From positions 131,171,764 through 131,235,763 of the forward strand of contig JAMXBB010000001.1 in the NCBI GenBank assembly GCA_024138015.1: a stretch of 64,000 bases of DNA, given 5' to 3'. This document shows positions 24,638 through 37,700 of the stretch, in pieces (positions within the stretch are counted from its first letter, which is position 1; every line of letters starts with the position of its first letter). The notes beneath the pieces are model-generated. The model had not been told where the DNA came from and searched no databases. It saw nothing but the letters and a program-made list of their open reading frames with translations. The position numbers and the translations under genes were made by a program. The DNA comes from Lumnitzera littorea (Eukaryota; Streptophyta; Magnoliopsida; Myrtales; Combretaceae).

Positions 24638-25866
24638 ATTTGCTAGAATTTGTGTTTAGGTGGATATAAACAGACCTCTGAAGCACATGATTATAATAAA
24701 TAACTATAAATATCAAGTTTAGTAAGAGGGTATTCCGAAACTGTGTAGCAAATGTAGACGATTAATTGTCCATTTACGGTGAATGATGGTGAAGGCAAAT
24801 CTAATGAGGGGAGGGAGAACCAGTCATTGAGTGAAAATGAAGAAGTACTAAATGAGGTAGATGGCAAAGTAAATGAACTCAAGAATCAAGGCATGGAGAG
24901 TAAAGGTGACATCGATCGGGTGCAGACAAAAAAAAGGAGTGGTAAAAGTTGACTCAGAGGATTTAAATGCAGGGAGGGAAGTCTTAAGAGATGTAGGGAA
25001 TTTAGTTCATGGTACAGACATCTTAAATAAGGACAAGCAAGGAATTGGGTAAACAGCGCCAAAAAAGTGGGAGCAACAGAAAACAACTGGGAATTTGGAA
25101 ACCAGTAGCAAGGGGAAAGAGAATATTTCTGAGGGTCAGAGGAAAAAAAAAAAAAGACCCGAACAGGTGTGTTGAATCGGTTGAAAGGTATTGAAAAGGC
25201 ACTTGAAGAAACTGTACCCCTTCCCCCCACCAAAACCCTAAAGTACAATAACAAAGGGGAAACATATCTCTATAGGATATCCTTCTTCTCTTCACAAAGA
25301 AAGGAACTAGATGAATTCTAACCCTTGTAAATTTCTAACATTAATGAAAAAAACTACGAGAAATAATGGTGCGAATGTTGGACGTGGAAATCAGCCTGAA
25401 GTTATTAGGCAACGACTCTGGAATACCAAGAGTCCATTTTGACATGAGTTTGGGTAGTCAGAATGGATTCGTGTTTACGGCGGGTAGTAGTGGAAGTGCT
25501 GAGCATTGTGCTAATAGAAACCAACTGGAGAAGGGAGAGAATTCTAGAAATAGTGCTCCGACCAATTGCAAGGAGTGGGAGATTCCAGTTTCAGGGAGAC
25601 AGCATAATCAGAATACCAATGGAATGCATTTTGGTCGTGAAACTGCTAATGCTCAAGCTAGAGTTGTTAGGGGAAGATATTGTCGATGTGCTGGAATGGA
25701 CATGCAAGATGACCACGGAGAAGGTGTTGCTGAGCCAAGAAATCTCATTGGACATTCAGAGGATCCCCTTTACAGTCTTGATGATGGAGGAGATGGTATC
25801 ATCCATGCTGATAACATCGTAGGAGATGCAGATGGCAATGCTGCACTCTCCGTTCATACCGACTAG
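24600..25866 (+). pseudogene. LINE ORF1, C-terminal part
   Basis: It starts with ERDKFARICV, a stop, then VDINRPLK, the segment that follows DUF4283 in plant LINE ORF1. A degenerate zinc knuckle (GIPKLCSKCRRLIVHL) is next. A long acidic, Asn/Gly/Ser-rich linker follows, including an open stretch at 25366-25866 (166 codons) with no conserved motif. The open stretch is not a host gene: it leads straight into the LINE endonuclease. Confidence 0.65.
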
Positions 25867-26005
25867 ATGGAGGATCACTATTGATTACTTTCAGCAGGTG
25901 TATACCAGTGATAGATGGTATAGGATCTCGGCTTACAAAGTTATGATAGATTTTATGGATAACTTATCTTTTGATATTCACAGAAAACGGTTCAAAACAC
26001 CGACA

Positions 26006-26760
26006 TGAAATGTTCGAGGTGCAAATGCGGATTGTAGGCGCAGGGCTATCAAGGAGATGATACAAAAGTATGAACCTCAAGTGATTATCGTTTGCGAAAC
26101 AAAAATGGAAAGGGAGTCACCCATAATGTTGAAGGACTACTTGGGCTGTAATAGATTCTAGTGTTCGGAAGCTGAGGGGTTCAATGGTGGAATCTTGGTT
26201 CTTTGGAATATGGAGGATGCAACCATCCATGCTCTTGAAGCTTCCCGTTAGTATATCTTGATGGAGGTCCAGGTAAGCACCTCCAACTCTATCCGGTATT
26301 TATCTGCTATTTACTCTAGTCCACATTGGGAAACTAGATGTTTGCTTTAGGATAATCTTTGTGATTAGCGGGTAGATGAAGTGGTCCTTGGCTCCTAATG
26401 GGGGATTTCAATGAGATCCTAAGTAGAGAGGAGAAATGAGGTGGGGTTGGCTTCAACCAGACTAGGGTCATGGTGTACCAAAATTGCATGAATGTATGTG
26501 ATATGGCGGATCTAGGATTTGTGGGGCCCAGATTTACGTGGTTCAAAAGATCAAAGAATTTAATTGAATTGATTCAAACTCGGCTAGATAAAGCCTGAGG
26601 TAATTATGAGTGGAGAAAAACCTTCCCGGAAACAAAAGTCTTCCATATTCCTTCGCATCAATTGGACCTTCTGCCGCTTCTATTGAATACCAGGTTGAAA
26701 CATAAAGGAGGACCGACGCCTCTACGACCCTTTTTTTTTTTAGCCAATGTGGCTTATACA
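26006..26760 (+). pseudogene. LINE endonuclease domain (EEP type)
   Basis: An apurinic-like endonuclease that nicks target DNA in LINE retrotransposition. The entry motif NVRGAN is preceded by TGA (26006-26008) where Trp is expected. VIIVCETK, then the catalytic LLMGDFNEIL (about 26390-26420) and a SHQLDLLPLL box with the usual Asp lost follow. TAG at 26159-26161 replaces another Trp. Frameshifts are present between blocks. Confidence 0.8.
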
Positions 26761-27009
26761 CCCATCTTTTAAAGATGTTATTGCGTCTAACTAGCTATGG
26801 CCCCAATTTAATGTAGCTCGGATCTACCAAACTTTGTGGAAGCTTTGAAAACCTAGAATAAGGAAGTTTTTGGTATTCTGCCTAGAAGGAGGAAATGGGT
26901 TGTAGAACAAATTGGGGAAATTAGAAACCAAATCTTCCAATAGCCAAACCAGCAATTACTCCTCAGAGAAAGACATCTGCAAGAATAATTAAAGTTAATA
27001 CAGAAGCAA

Positions 27010-28860
27010 GAGGAAATGCTATGGGCAACCAAGGCTTGGTCGAATTGGATTATACATGGCGAGAGGAACACCAGATTCTTCAATGCAAGTGTCATTGCTA
27101 GGCGATCAAAGTCACTAATATGTGGCCTATATGACTCCGTAGGAAATTGGGTGAGCGAAGAAGATGAAATTAAGACCTTGCTCATTAGCTTCTATGAAAA
27201 TTTGTTCACCTCAGAGAGAATTACAATCCAAAGACCTTCATACCGATGGGTAAGTGGGCAATGTGAACTCTCAGAAGAAGATAGAAGTGATCTTGAGAGA
27301 GATAGGTTAGGAAACGAAATAAAAAAGGGCCTGTGGTGTAGGGAACAACAGATCGCTTGGAGTGGATGGACTACATGCAGAATTCTTCAAAATCTTGTTG
27401 GGATATTGTGGGGGGAATCATATGTGATACTATTTAAAACATCCTAAAGAGTGGATCCATGCCGGAAGACCTAAATAGAACACACATAGTACCCATTCCT
27501 AAAGTAACTGGAGCAAACAAAGTAAAAGGGCTTTTGTCCCATTAGTCTGTGTACGACCTTGTACAAGATAGTAAATGTATGATGAAAAGAATTCGGCCTT
27601 CGTTAAATAATTTAATAAGTCTGGAACAAGAGAGTTTAATATCGGGAAGGTCAATCACTGATAATATCATTATTTGTCAAGAGGTGCTTCACATCCTGGG
27701 CAAAAGAAAGGGTAGAAGGAAAGGGATGTTAATCAAACTTGATCTTGAAAAGGCGTAGACAGGATGGAATGGGACTTTGTCTACTACGCCTTAAACAGTT
27801 TAGGCTTTCTTGAGCATTGGGTGAAACTTATAAGCTCGTGTTTGAGTACAGCCATATGACAAATTGTATTAAATGGAGCTTTGACGGAAGAATTTCTCCC
27901 AAGTAGATGTCTGCTACAAGGAGACTCCTTATCTCCATGTTTATTCATTCTGACGATGGAAAGGCTAAGCCGAACGATCCACTTCAAACTGGCTGATGGT
28001 AGCTGGAAAAGTTTAAAGATAAGAGGAACGAGCATTGAACTCTCTCATCTCTTCCTTGCGGCTGACCTCCTGTTAATGGGCAAGGCATCAGAAGAGAATG
28101 CCATAGAAATGAAAGAAGTTACGGACTTCTTTTGCAAGCTCTCAAGACAGAAGTTTATTCCAAATCTTGCATCATTTTCTTCCGTCATATGGAAGCAAAT
28201 TCAAACTAGGGAATTGCAGATATTTTTGGAATTAGAGTGAATGCAAACCTGGGGAAATACCTGGGTATACCGGTTAAGAAGGAAGGTAAACTCGAGTGCA
28301 GACTTAAAACTTCATCCTAGATAAATTAAGAACCAAGTTAACTAGAGGGAAATCAAGGCTTCTGAGTATGGCAAGGCAGAGGCTTCTGGCGTTAATAGCC
28401 TTGGAAAGTGTAGCGAATTACCATGCACAAGCAATCCCCTTCACGAAAGGTTTCTTGGACAAGGTAGAAAGAATTCATCGTGACTTCTTGTGGGGATCAT
28501 CACCAGAAACAAGGAAGGTGCACTGGGTCAATTGGTCAAAGGTAAAATGGTCAAAGGAGAAGGGAGGCCTTGGAAGGTTGGATATCAAGAGGAGGAATAT
28601 GGCGAACTATGTGAAACTTGCAGGCATCTGAGGAGGAAGAAGTTGCTTTGGACAGAGCTCATAAAGCAAAAATATAAGGCAGATCAAGTTAACAGGAGGA
28701 GGTGCATAGGATCCCCATTTTATAATGAACTGCATAAGGCTTTGATCTGGATGGAGGATAAAGCTCACTTGCAGATCGGGAGCGGCACTTCTGCAAGGTT
28801 TTGGACCGACACTTGGAAAGGGAAGGAAAAATCATCAGCAGGTTATATGAGACACTAAAT
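27010..28860 (+). pseudogene. LINE reverse transcriptase domain
   Basis: The N-terminal part reads WSNWIIHGERNTRFFNASV at about 27040-27090. The middle part is at 27549-27758 (LISGRSITDNIIICQEVL), then RCLLQGDSLSPCLFILTMERLS at 27905-27970. The catalytic FADD box is Leu-Ala-Ala-Asp (28055-28066), missing one metal-binding Asp. The thumb and post-RT part (KVERIHRDFLWGSS) is at 28460-28505. Frameshifts separate the blocks. It is inactive. Confidence 0.85.
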
Positions 28861-29089
28861 AAAAACGCCCAACGGCTTCTAGTTAACCAGGTATAGTATA
28901 ATGATAGCGGGTGGAAAGAGAACTGCATTGGGTATCCTTTGGATGAAGAAATAAAAAGTAGACTAGGGAATGTATTCCTAGACCAGGAGAATGAGAATGA
29001 AATTGTTGACTGCTAAAAATGACCCTATGGTGAATTGAGTGCTAAGTCAGCTTATATGCACATGTTTAATGAAGAGGAACCCACTCAGT

Positions 29090-29300
29090 TGGATGGAGAC
29101 TGGTCATGGATTCGGAAATTACCTACACCCCCGAGTATCCAAATTCTAATATAGAGAATCCTTCACAATAGTATTGCCATGCGAGACAACCTGATCAAGA
29201 GAGGATTCAATTTTGGAGTGAATTTCCCATTGGAGGAGGAGTCAGTAGCACATATCCTGGTGAAGTGTCAATGGAGCAGAAGACTATAGAATGAACTTCA
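29090..29300 (+). pseudogene. LINE zf-RVT domain
   Basis: The segment reads WSWIRKLPTPPSIQI, a stop, then MRDNLIKRGFNF and ESVAHILVKCQWSRRL, the zinc-binding region found between RT and RNase H in plant LINEs. Two stops interrupt it, and the first Cys pair is gone. Confidence 0.75.
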
Positions 29301-29579
29301 GGTGAACATTCCGGAGATCTAGAGCTCCCTTGAGGAAGTCGGGAAGTGGATGAAGAAATTTTACAAGAAGTTTAAAAAGGATAGGAATTCAGCCGTAACT
29401 CTAAAAGTAATCTTGATGCTTGTTGGGATTAAAGGAGTTTGGAAGGAGTGGAATAGACGATTTTTTCGTACAGACACTACAAACACAAGTTGTGCGCAGA
29501 GTTCGAGAAGCCAATGAATGGCGGGCTTTCACGAGAAAGGAGATATTGTAGAACTGGGAAACGAAGGATTTCGGAGCTC

Positions 29580-30030
29580 CAAAGTTGATTGGCTCGGACG
29601 GGGTTCGAGTTAATAGCGATGGAGCTATCATAGAGGATAGCAAGAAGGCAGCGATTGGAGCGATCTGTAGAGACCATGAGGGAATAATCTTGGGGGGAGC
29701 TTACAAGCATTTCAATTACTTATCTCCTCTAGAATCTGAATTGTATGCTTTTAGGAAAGGCCTGCTCCTAGCAAAATCCTTGGGAGCCAAAAAGATCCTC
29801 TCTGAGATTGATTCCTGGCAAGAATGGTTTTGGTTTCACAACAAGAATGTGGACTTAGAAATTTACCATCCTATCCTCAAGGATTGTTTCTCTTTGCTTA
29901 AATCCTTTTCTGATGTTGTGATTAACAGGGTCTGCAAAAAAAAAAAAAAAAAAAAAACCGAATAAAGCTGCTGACAAGCTGGCAAAGGAGGGCCTCAAAT
30001 CCACTTTGCACTACGTTCTTGTTGATCATG
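29580..30030 (+). pseudogene. LINE RNase H domain with internal A22 run
   Basis: RVNSDGAIIEDSKKAAIG carries the first Asp, ESELYAF the Glu, and SEIDSW the next Asp of RNase H. The tail KAADKLAKEGLKS is at about 29962-30000. A run of 22 adenines (29936-29957) between the third motif and the tail adds seven Lys codons and shifts the frame. The domain is otherwise the best preserved part of the element. Confidence 0.82.
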
Positions 30031-30190
30031 TTCCGATCCTATTATCTAGCTGTTATGGGATAGACATTTGTCATTGTGATAATGTTTGCTATTCGGATTC
30101 TTGTTCATGTTTCGGAAGGGGATGGCCTTCTCGCACTATGTAAACTCTTTAGATTTTTAGCTAATTAAACTTTGGTTCACCCAAAAAAAC

Positions 30191-30201
30191 AATTTTGAGT
30201 A
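30191..30201. repeat. Right target-site duplication of LINE B
   Basis: AATTTTGAGTA follows the A-rich end of the LINE and pairs with 24281-24291. Confidence 0.7.
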
Positions 30202-30372
30202 TCAAAAATATAAAAATTAAGGCACAATGCCAGGATTAGCAAATTATAGTGATTGATAAGTTCTTAACTTATGAACCGGTCCAGGAAACCTTTTCTATGA
30301 TAAGTTTGAGGGCTTTTTTTATGATCTACTCCTTATTTTATAATTATATTATTTAATCATCACAAACCTATT

Positions 30373-30432
30373 TCTTTTAATCTACATAAAAAGGAGAGGT
30401 CCTCTTTTAATTTACATAAAAAAGAGAGGTTG
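30373..30432. repeat. 30-bp tandem duplication
   Basis: Copies 30373-30402 and 30403-30432 share TCTTTTAAT, TACATAAAAA and GAGAGGT and differ at about four bases. Confidence 0.75.
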
Positions 30433-30884
30433 CACAACAAGGTTTTCTTTTAGGTTTATAACGTTTATATTACTTGATGCACAAGGACACGACACTTGGT
30501 ACATAAAGCAATATCATTTTATATGAATATGAAAAAACCGTTAAAAGTTTCATAAGTAATAGTTTTATAACTAATTATAAGTTTTTTTTATAGTCTATAC
30601 TATTCTTTTAATTTGTATATAGTAGGCACATCAAAGTAAATATTTATAAGAAATCTGTTACCTAATAAAACAATTATGCAAGTCCTAATAATGTATTGCT
30701 ATGGCTTTCTCCAAGATGTTGAAAGGAAATGGAATTGAAATTCTTTAAGAAATAAAATAAGGGTGTAATATATATTATTTTGTTTAGTTAGATTTATAAG
30801 TAATTTAAGAATAAATATGTAATATAACTTTAATGATTAAATTATTCTTGACTTATTTTCTTTTTCAACTAATCCTAAAGTAAT

Positions 30885-31135
30885 AAATGATAATGATAGT
30901 AGCGATTAGCAATTATGGTTGATGGGAATAATGAAAGCAATGGCTACGATGGTTAATAATAGTAGTGATAACAATAGCAGCAGTGGTTATAATAGTCAGC
31001 AATAGCAACAATTGATGGTAGTAATAATGACAGTAATTATAGTAGTGGTGATAATAGTTGCTGTGGTGATAATGGCGATGACAATAATGATGGTAGTAAT
31101 AGTTGCAACAGTGATGACAATAAAAATAGTGGTAA
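30885..31135. repeat. Imperfect trinucleotide tract (AAT/AGT/GAT-rich)
   Basis: About 250 bp built almost only from interspersed AAT, AGT, GGT, GAT and GCA triplets. It resembles a decayed trinucleotide microsatellite. Confidence 0.75.
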
Positions 31136-31759
31136 TATAAAGAAATTGTAATTCCTTAATTGAATTAAAATACAGAATTATGATTTCATGATAAAAAATT
31201 AAGTACACATCATAATAAAATGTAAGGAAAGAATGAAATTTCAATTCCCTTTAAAGTCAATGTGTCATGAATTTTTACAAATGATATTGATTTACATAAA
31301 TATGGGAAAATCATTAGTAATCATATAAAACTACAATTTAGCATGCATTCTTATGTGATCAAATAACAGAAGTCACATAATATTTAAAGCAATTATAAGT
31401 ATATCATTTTTTTTTACTTTATTAATGTTGGTACTTATTTAAGTAAATATATTAAATTAAAATCCCCACTTTAACCAGTCAATAATAAGAAAGAGAGATC
31501 ATTTTTGCCGCACAAAGCATTGCATTTATCCTGGGCAGTAACCTGGTAGGGTCTCTTAACTTAGTACCAACCTCAGGTGAAGAATATTCACTCAATATAA
31601 ACATATTTCAACTTCGATAAGCCATTCTCAGATTCGGGGTTATTAAGGTTGTCCATAGAAGTAAAATTGACACCCCAGGTAACAGGGCTAAAAAAAGTAA
31701 AATTGTTGTGCTGGCCTTTATAGACTCGTTAGTTAATTTTCATGAGAAAAGTTAAAATC

Positions 31760-34700
31760 TCATTTCTTCTTCAGCTTCTTGGACTTCTTTTCATTCTTGA
31801 CACCTAAATATCTTTCAACTTCCTCCTCCTCCTCCTCCCCCCCTCCTTCTCTCTTCCTCTTGCTCTTGGCTCCGGCCCCCTCCTTAATTCTCTACAAGAT
31901 TTCAATTCATTCATTTCATTAGGCAAAGTTCAAAGTTTAAAATAAAATTAAGTAAAAAAAAAAAAAAAACGCAAATAAAATTTGCAATACATAAAACTCC
32001 TATTTTCTTAAATGCTGCGTAGCATTGTTTCGATAGTGCTTAAGCTAGCAGAGGGGGAGTGCTCATGATGCAAACATAGTTTGCAATTCTCATTGACAAC
32101 AAAATCATTTGGCAAAGAGAAGTAGATCGAGCCACGACAACTATTATTACCAAAGTGTGTAACTAAGTTACAGGACATTGAGACATCCAACTAGAGCATT
32201 TCAACTTCAACGTTTTGTTGTCAGCTGAATGGATGATCAAATGGATTAAAAAATAATAAGAGAAGTAGATTGGAACAGTGGATGTGCATCTATAACGATG
32301 GAACTGGATATGAATTACATTTAATCTCAAAACCAAGAGAATTTATAAGAGTGAAGGCAATCATAAAAAAGACTATTGCCAAAGAAAACCATTTGGGGAG
32401 TAATTTGTTCCCATTATATTTGACATGACCATCATCAGAGAGAATAGGTGGAAAAAATAACGATTCTATCTTAACACGTGATTCTCTGTCATCATCAGAA
32501 CACGTAAATAGCAATACATAGATGAAAGACTTGTAAGTATAAATGGTATGGCAAGAGAAAAGAAACAGCTACAAAAACTAGTACCATTCGTGACATTCTT
32601 TTGGCCTCCGTGACCCTCTCCAACAATAGCAAAACTTCCTCCTCTTCTGTAGGGAAATTGGGTAACTTTTTGCCTGAAATATCTTTGTTAGCTGTCACAA
32701 ACAACGTATTGAAAAAACTAGAAAATAGCATACACAAGTTTCTCACCGATGAGCTTTTCTATTTGTAGATACCACTCGACTTCATATTGGTTTACAAGTG
32801 AGATAGCAACACCAGATCGTCCTGCACGTGCGGTTCTTCCAACTCTATGAATATAATCCTACAAAATAGCAGACAATTACAAGAACAATTAAGTCCTATC
32901 CAACTGGGCAGGTGTCATCTAAATCTAGATATAGAATATTAAAAAGATACAAGAAAGAAGACCACTCATTTTAATGTTATCTGGACTAAAAACCTTGGCC
33001 TACTCAAATAAGTATCATTAAAAAAAAAAAAGAATCTAAATATTGAAAAACCAAACCTTTGAATTTGATGGAATATCATAATTTATAACCATGTCCACTG
33101 AAGGAATATCAAGTCCTCTGCTTGCCACATCGGTACATATAAGAATATTGCATTCTCCAGCTTTAAATTTGTTTAATGCTCCAAGTCTCTTTGACTGTGA
33201 ATTGAGAATATGAACTTGTAAAGCAAACCAAACTAAGAAGTATGAAGACAAGGTTTAGATACTTGTTTCAATTAACACAACAATATTTGTATATATACCT
33301 GGCTCATTTGACCATTAATCGGTATGGCCCTTATGCCTAAATTCCGAAGAAGTAAAGCCAATAGACGTGTAGAATCACATGTACGAGTAAACACCATTGT
33401 TGTGCACTTAAACTTTTCATTGAGAATAAAAACAAGGTAGCAATCCTGCAAGAATTTTTTATCCATTCATACGAATGACAAAAAAAACAAAAAAATCACT
33501 CACCTAGAAACTGCTAGCATCAGTTATATACATCTCAAGACTTGAATTAACACACTGGATAGTGGTAAGGAGAGCTTGTCTTTTTATTAACAACTTATAA
33601 CTAAAGCTTACCAATAACTTATATAACTAGGGGAAGTAGGAATTTAAGAATTACTCTTTTTGTTGTTCGATTACATCTATAGATGCAGTGTTTATTTTAG
33701 GATAGTTCATATATATAGATCATATTAGCCACTATATATTGACAATATTATCCATAGCATTCATCAATAAGATCATACAAATCCATGACCTTGGAACAAA
33801 AGATGAAAAAAGTTCACAAGTCCCCATTCCTCACTTAAGCAAATAACCAAATTAAGATTTTTGTGGGTACAGGCACTTTCAAAGACAAGTTTCCTCCACC
33901 TAAAAACTATGGCCAACTTGTCCATTGCTTCACACTTGTTTGGTTAATGGGATTATTTTGAACCTTGGAATACTTCTTGCTCTAGCAATCAATTTAATCC
34001 CAATCAAAGAAAGAAATCTATCTCACCACTCCAAAAGAAAGGTTTAGCAAGGCATAAGAAGAGACCTTGTGCTTTGCTGGAATTAAGCAATAATACTGCT
34101 TTAATGTATCCACAGTGGAATACTTAGAAGCTGCTTCAATCTGAAAAAACACATTAATTACACAAGAAGTTAAATAGTTGAGACAGATTTCGAATTCAAA
34201 TTACATGCACTAGCTTCTCAAATGTAGAAGTCAGTTGAAGAGAATAACACAACAACTGATCATTATTCATACCTTAACTGGGTTCCTCAAACATGCCCTC
34301 TGAAGCTTCTTCACCTACATTTAGATGCAGAAGAAATGTCAAACCCAAAAAAATACTGTTAAAGTTCTTGATTCACAACTTTCCTTCGTAACACATATAG
34401 TGCTCTTTAGATCTTATATCACAACTCTCATATGTAATACATAACGTGCCCAGCACCAAGGAACAGTGACATGAGATATACAACTGTAAAGCCTCAATAA
34501 ATTGGGTTCAATGCATAATTATCAGTACCGTGTCTCTTAAAACAAACAACCAAACGATACACACTGTGCAATTTATTCAATGAAACCTAACCTAGAATGC
34601 TTATTCTTCCCCATGCTTTGCATTTATACATTATAAAGATTCTAAAAACATCTTTGACTATACAATGAGAAGCAAATTGACAATTTTATGCATTGTTCCA

Positions 34701-37700
34701 AGTCCATATCTTGTGATTTGATCATCATTTTATTTGTTTGTAGGTGCTTTTTTCATACAGAACTGTTCTAAAAAATAAAATACGTTTCCACTATATTGTT
34801 GGATGGCTTTACTCTCCCCACTTTCACTAAATGAAGCACTCAACATGCTTTTGCTATCAATAATCTTCCAGTTAAAGAACAAAACAGAAGAAGAGAGAAC
34901 CATAATAATAATATTTTAAAGGTACACAAAAGCAAAATCCATCCTTTGAGGTCAACTTGGTGTCTGCAGTTCATTAAGGAGCTATATATTAGCCACCCTC
35001 CCCCCCAACAAAAGTCCACAAAACCCATCCAACTTCCTCAAAAGTCAACTCAGTGCCTGAAATTTGTTAATGAGCTGTGCATATCAGGCCCCTGCCCCAA
35101 TCCCCCACCCCCACAAACCCCATCCAACAAATGATAGCAAAAGGAAAGCTCTAATTTCAGTTAGGAAGCTAGATTTGAATTTTCTATAATTCTTGTAATT
35201 ATTTCATCTTTAAGTAAAGTTGACTAAAGTATAGCCATTGACAGTATAGTTTTGGTCCATACACTCCTTTCATAGCACAATCACCAATAACTTAGGCTTA
35301 ATGTCTGTAGTCTACTCTTTGTTTTACATAGTGAACTATGCTCTCTGGTAATTATTTACTATCAATGAAAAGCTGACCTTATCCAATAAAAATGTTGAGT
35401 AAATATTACCTTTTTTGTCATGGTAGCAGAAAACAAGTAAGTCTTTCTTTCACGAGGTATAACATCCAAAATTTCATCAATTGATTTCTCAAAGTCTTCA
35501 TTGAGCAACCTATCAGCCTCATCTAGTACCTGTTCAAAATAGAGAAAAATATAGAGGGACTAAGTTAATCAACCTCTTCTTTCAAAAATTAACACCTCTA
35601 GAATCATGACAATACAGCAATAATGTCAAGTGTCTTCCTGCAAAGGACAACAACAGAAGACAATCTATATGCTAAAGGACTGCCTAAATAACCTTTAAAT
35701 GAGAAATATACACTCAAAACCTCATCAAGACATTCAGGAGGAGGATTTGGACCCAATAATACAAGTATTTTTTTATGTACCACCTTGAACCTACCATAAA
35801 AAGTGCCATGTAATCAATAGCACCAGCTTCTCATATTTTACAATTAAATTGAATTTTTGGACTCCCAAACATGTATTCATGCATGAGCCCTGCAACTAGT
35901 CATCAAGCTCTTTTCATAATTGAGATTTCTCTTCAGACTAGATATATACACCCATTACCATATTCCTTAAGTATTCTTCATATGTGGAACTTCCTAGCAA
36001 TTTTTTCAATGTATACCAAAAAGAGAAAAAATTACCTCACCAAAAAGACCTCTACCATGAATAATGAATACTCATAAAACATCTACTATATAACAAACAA
36101 CAACTTCTGCATTCAAGGGCTAATGTGAATGTCCCTTGGGTTTTGCCCTTTGCCAATCCTATTGCTATTTATGAGATTAACACCCCTTAAGAGGCACCTT
36201 GAAAAATACCTTCTTCTCTTAATATATTGTTTTACATCAAACAATTCTACATGGAGTTCAAATATGCCAAGTACACAAAAACCGCATAAATCTAGCGCAA
36301 TGAAAATAATGTAATACCAAATATTTTAACATGCGAAGAGAAAATCCTTTTGTATTGGACAAGTGATCCACCAATCGGCCAGGAGTCCCCACCTACATAG
36401 GATAATGCATTTAGGAAAAAAGATATAAATAAGTCATCAATAAGTCCTATTTCAATACATAAAAGTTCTTATCCAAAACCATATATTTCACAGTTTCCAA
36501 TATCAATTACATACTTCAAACCGACCCTTTGTGCCTCCCCACCCACCCCGGGCCACAACAAAAAAAAAAATACAAAAGATGAAGGGAAAAAAAACAGTAT
36601 GAAAGGGTGGAAAGTTTCTCTATTTGGTATTCCAATAAGTACTTTGATGCATCAAATAACATTTTCCTCTACAATTTGCTCTTCTCTCCAAACACTTAGC
36701 CTAAATATCTCATCGAATCAATAAAGGCACAACCATTTAGCCTAAGAACAATGGTTGGGAGATTACAAACATATAGCCAAAATATCTCTCCCAATTACCT
36801 ATCAATTCAATTCCTATTGAAGAGTCATTCAATTTCCACCTGATTCCATTCAGAAGTGAACACAACATAAGATGTCAACTTTCCTTTCTTTAGCCATATA
36901 ACCAAAAATATTGTTGTAACAATATGGTTAAGAAAGTAACATTTGCACATAGCCTTTAACAATAAATAATCTCAAGATATTAAATTATCATGTCAAAAAA
37001 TGAATAGCTCCAGTGAAAACAGAAGAATCTTATCAACAATAAAGAGGATGATTAATATGCTCTCTTGGAAGTCAAGTGTCACAAGCACTTACTACAATAT
37101 GAGGCCGCTTTGCAAGAGAAATTGCTTGTTGCATCATGTCTATTCCACCAACAAGCTGAAGGGAAAAAGAAAAGATAATGTGAGCCACTAATAATACATC
37201 TTAGCCACCACCATCATTATGGAAAAAAGAAAAGCAAGCAATAAATGCTGAAGAAGAGCTTACCACAGCACATCTGACTCCAATAACAGCTCCTAGTGCC
37301 TCAAATTGCTCAGCAATTTGAATAGCCAATTCCCTGCAGTTAAGGAAAAGTCAACTTAATTACAACTAAAGAAAAATATATATCGATATAATGACATAGA
37401 ATCTACTACATAATATTAAAATATGTGATAGAACTCATACCTAGTAGGTGAGATAACACATGCAAAGAATGCTTGTGGAGATTCTAGAAGAGCTTGCAAT
37501 ATAGGAAGAGCAAAAGCTCCGGTCTTGCCAGAACCAGTTTGTGCAAGCCCGATTATATCCTTTCCTGAGAGGAGATGAAAACGCTTGCAAGTCATTAGCC
37601 AAACAATTGGGCAATAAATAATGAAATAGCATATCTAACAATACATACCATCTAAGGCATGAGGGATGGCTTCGACTTGAATCTTGGTAGGATCTTTCCA

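Larger units (their letters stand above)
24292..30190 (+). mobile_element. LINE B, near-complete plant LINE with inverted 5' segment
   Basis: In order it holds an inverted ORF1 N-terminal segment (24292 to about 24620, minus), then plus-strand ORF1 remainder, ORF2 endonuclease, reverse transcriptase, zf-RVT and RNase H, and a 3' end with a short A7 tail at 30183-30189. It is flanked by 11-bp target duplications. All frames are broken, often by Trp or Gln codons turned into stops. The element is about 5.9 kb. Confidence 0.85.
30202..31759. other. Intergenic DNA downstream of the helicase gene
   Basis: No gene is visible. It contains a 30-bp tandem repeat, a trinucleotide-rich tract, and presumably the helicase 3' UTR at its right end (minus strand, left of 31760). 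Short reading frames inside the tract at 30996-31244 are artefacts of low complexity. Confidence 0.6.

Noticed and set aside
25366..25866. A 166-codon open frame without known motifs, possibly a new host gene
   Set aside because: It lies between the ORF1 zinc knuckle and the endonuclease of LINE B on the same strand, has typical ORF1-linker composition, and has no promoter or splice context of its own.
30996..31244. An 82-codon minus-strand frame rich in Ile and Thr
   Set aside because: It is a translation of the trinucleotide-rich tract.
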